Origin: Melieria omissa
Taxonomy: Eukaryota; Arthropoda; Insecta; Diptera; Ulidiidae
DNA length: 64,000 bases
Reading direction: 5' to 3'
Assembly: GCA_963971225.1 (NCBI GenBank)
Contig: OZ020267.1
Location: forward strand, 153,751,920 to 153,815,919
Shown: positions 62,892-64,000 of the stretch, one piece after another
Numbering within the stretch: position 1 is the first letter of the stretch
How the letters are laid out: every line of letters begins with the position of its first letter
Notes under the pieces: model-generated
Seen by the model: only the letters and a program-made list of their open reading frames with translations
What the model was told of the DNA's origin: nothing
The model's database searches: none
Made by a program: the position numbers and the translations under genes

Positions 62892-64000
62892 CTGCAGAAA
62901 AATAAAACACAGCGACGGCACTGAACGGAGACGAAGCGACAACGCGTGTGCACACAACACAAGGCAAACGACGACGAACTGACTGGCAGCAGGAACGCGG
63001 CACAGCTCGGAAGCGGTGGCAGCAACGGCCGCAGCGGTGGCAGTAGCTCAAAACCAGTATGCGGTGCTGGTAGGTTGAGAACACGGACACATACACACGC
63101 ACACATGCGCGAACTCTTCTTCTTCGGCCGGAGTGAGGAAAAAACCTGAAAGGCAACAGTGGCAGCGACGAGAGTGGAAGCGGGAAAAAATCAATGGAAC
63201 TGCCAACTGGGCCGGGCTGGCTGCCGGGGCCGCTGGTGTTGTGTGCGAGCGGGAAAAAGAAAAATGTATCTGCCGCTGAAAAACACACACGCACACACAG
63301 CAACAACTCGCACTTGCTGCTGTGAAAATGAGCGAGAGTGGCAACGCCTTATGCGAGGTTGTTGTTGGTGGAAAGAGCGCCGTGTTAAGGGAAACATGCG
63401 ACGAGTGGAGAAACACTCAACACTCAGCGACAAATTCCAATTCGAATTTTGGCTGCGATAATTTTTGTGTGAAAAGTGTGTTTTTTCGGGAGGTGGCCGG
63501 AGGGTGGCGACCGCACAGCTGCAGCAGACGGAAAGAGATGTACATAGGCGCGACATATGGCCGCTGAGCGGTTTTTTTTGGTATGTTTCCCCTACTTCCC
63601 CACTTACTCCAACCACGAACAATGCGAGCTAGTCGGAGAGTGGGCTGTGCCTGGACCGGGTGAGTGAGTGTTGGTGTTGGTGTTGGCGTCGGTGTGTGCC
63701 CCTTCTCGCCTCGTTCGTCATAATTCATTTGCAATTAAAAATGTCGGCACTGTTGGTCTCTCGTTCGCGCGCGCTGCGTGCATCGCATTCGTGCGTACGC
63801 GCACCCGACATGAGCTTCAGAATTACAAGGGGGCCGGGTCGGTGGGGCGGCGACGTTGACGTCGTTGCGTTTATGAAGTGTAAACGTCTCGGCTGCGGTT
63901 TTTCAAATTTTTTCCGGCGTCGACTTTTTGTCGATTTTTCCACTTCGATTCTCCGCTCTTACGGTTGCTGCAGAGTTTGAGTTGTTTTTCCTGTTGCAAG
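62892..64000. other. Upstream flank of mid/H15, probable promoter region
   Basis: GC-richer than the introns, with CA/TG tracts near 63071-63105 and 63280-63300 and T/C-rich stretches. It should contain the T-box promoter or first noncoding exon, but I cannot place a start site. No coding region recognised. Confidence 0.4.

Noticed and set aside
62979..62985. Minus-strand TCAGTT initiator as the T-box start site
   Set aside because: No good downstream promoter element at the correct spacing; the hexamer alone is too common.
62755..63306. 183-codon minus-strand open frame upstream of the T-box start
   Set aside because: Phe/Cys/Arg-rich low-complexity translation; better explained as promoter or leader sequence.

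Overview
The window is animal nuclear DNA, most likely from a cyclorrhaphan (schizophoran) fly. Two genes point this way: a CLIP-domain serine protease that looks like Drosophila easter, and a four-exon T-box gene of the Tbx20 group (Drosophila midline/H15) with canonical GT-AG introns. The noncoding DNA is rich in CAA/TTG and CAG runs, as is common in flies. A tephritid fruit fly is my best guess, but nothing in the sequence proves the family.

Layout. Bases 1-43958 hold no gene I can support. This long stretch has simple repeats and a series of small transposon remnants: a hAT-like candidate (2584-2885), a CTCAA-rich element with a 96-bp tandem duplication (8880-9525), a MITE (15295-15787), a long inverted repeat (21445-22407), a decayed mariner (25715-26420), a nested three-element structure (26588-27960) and a hAT-type MITE with a perfect 8-bp target duplication (28964-29104). 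The easter-like protease lies on the plus strand (43959-45125, no introns). The T-box gene lies on the minus strand, with coding exons from 62489 down to 51574 and introns of 6466, 2017 and 699 bp. Its 577-residue product has an eh1-type repression motif, a complete T-box and an Ala/Gln/Pro-rich tail. Intron 1 carries three more repeat structures. The two genes are convergent, about 6.4 kb apart coding end to coding end.

The two genes have no known shared pathway. Easter is an extracellular protease of the dorsoventral Toll cascade. Midline/H15 is a nuclear repressor-type T-box factor used in segmentation, heart and neural patterning. The gene-poor flanks and large first intron fit the regulatory territory of a developmental transcription factor, which is inference.

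The strongest structural finding is at 26588-27960. A 255-bp MITE was hit twice at two TTAA sites 6 bp apart by two unrelated short elements. The uninterrupted 255-bp copy at 60187-60441, in inverted orientation inside the T-box intron, serves as the empty-site control and fixes both insertion boundaries to the base. I found no CRISPR array, rRNA, credible tRNA gene or novel multigene system.
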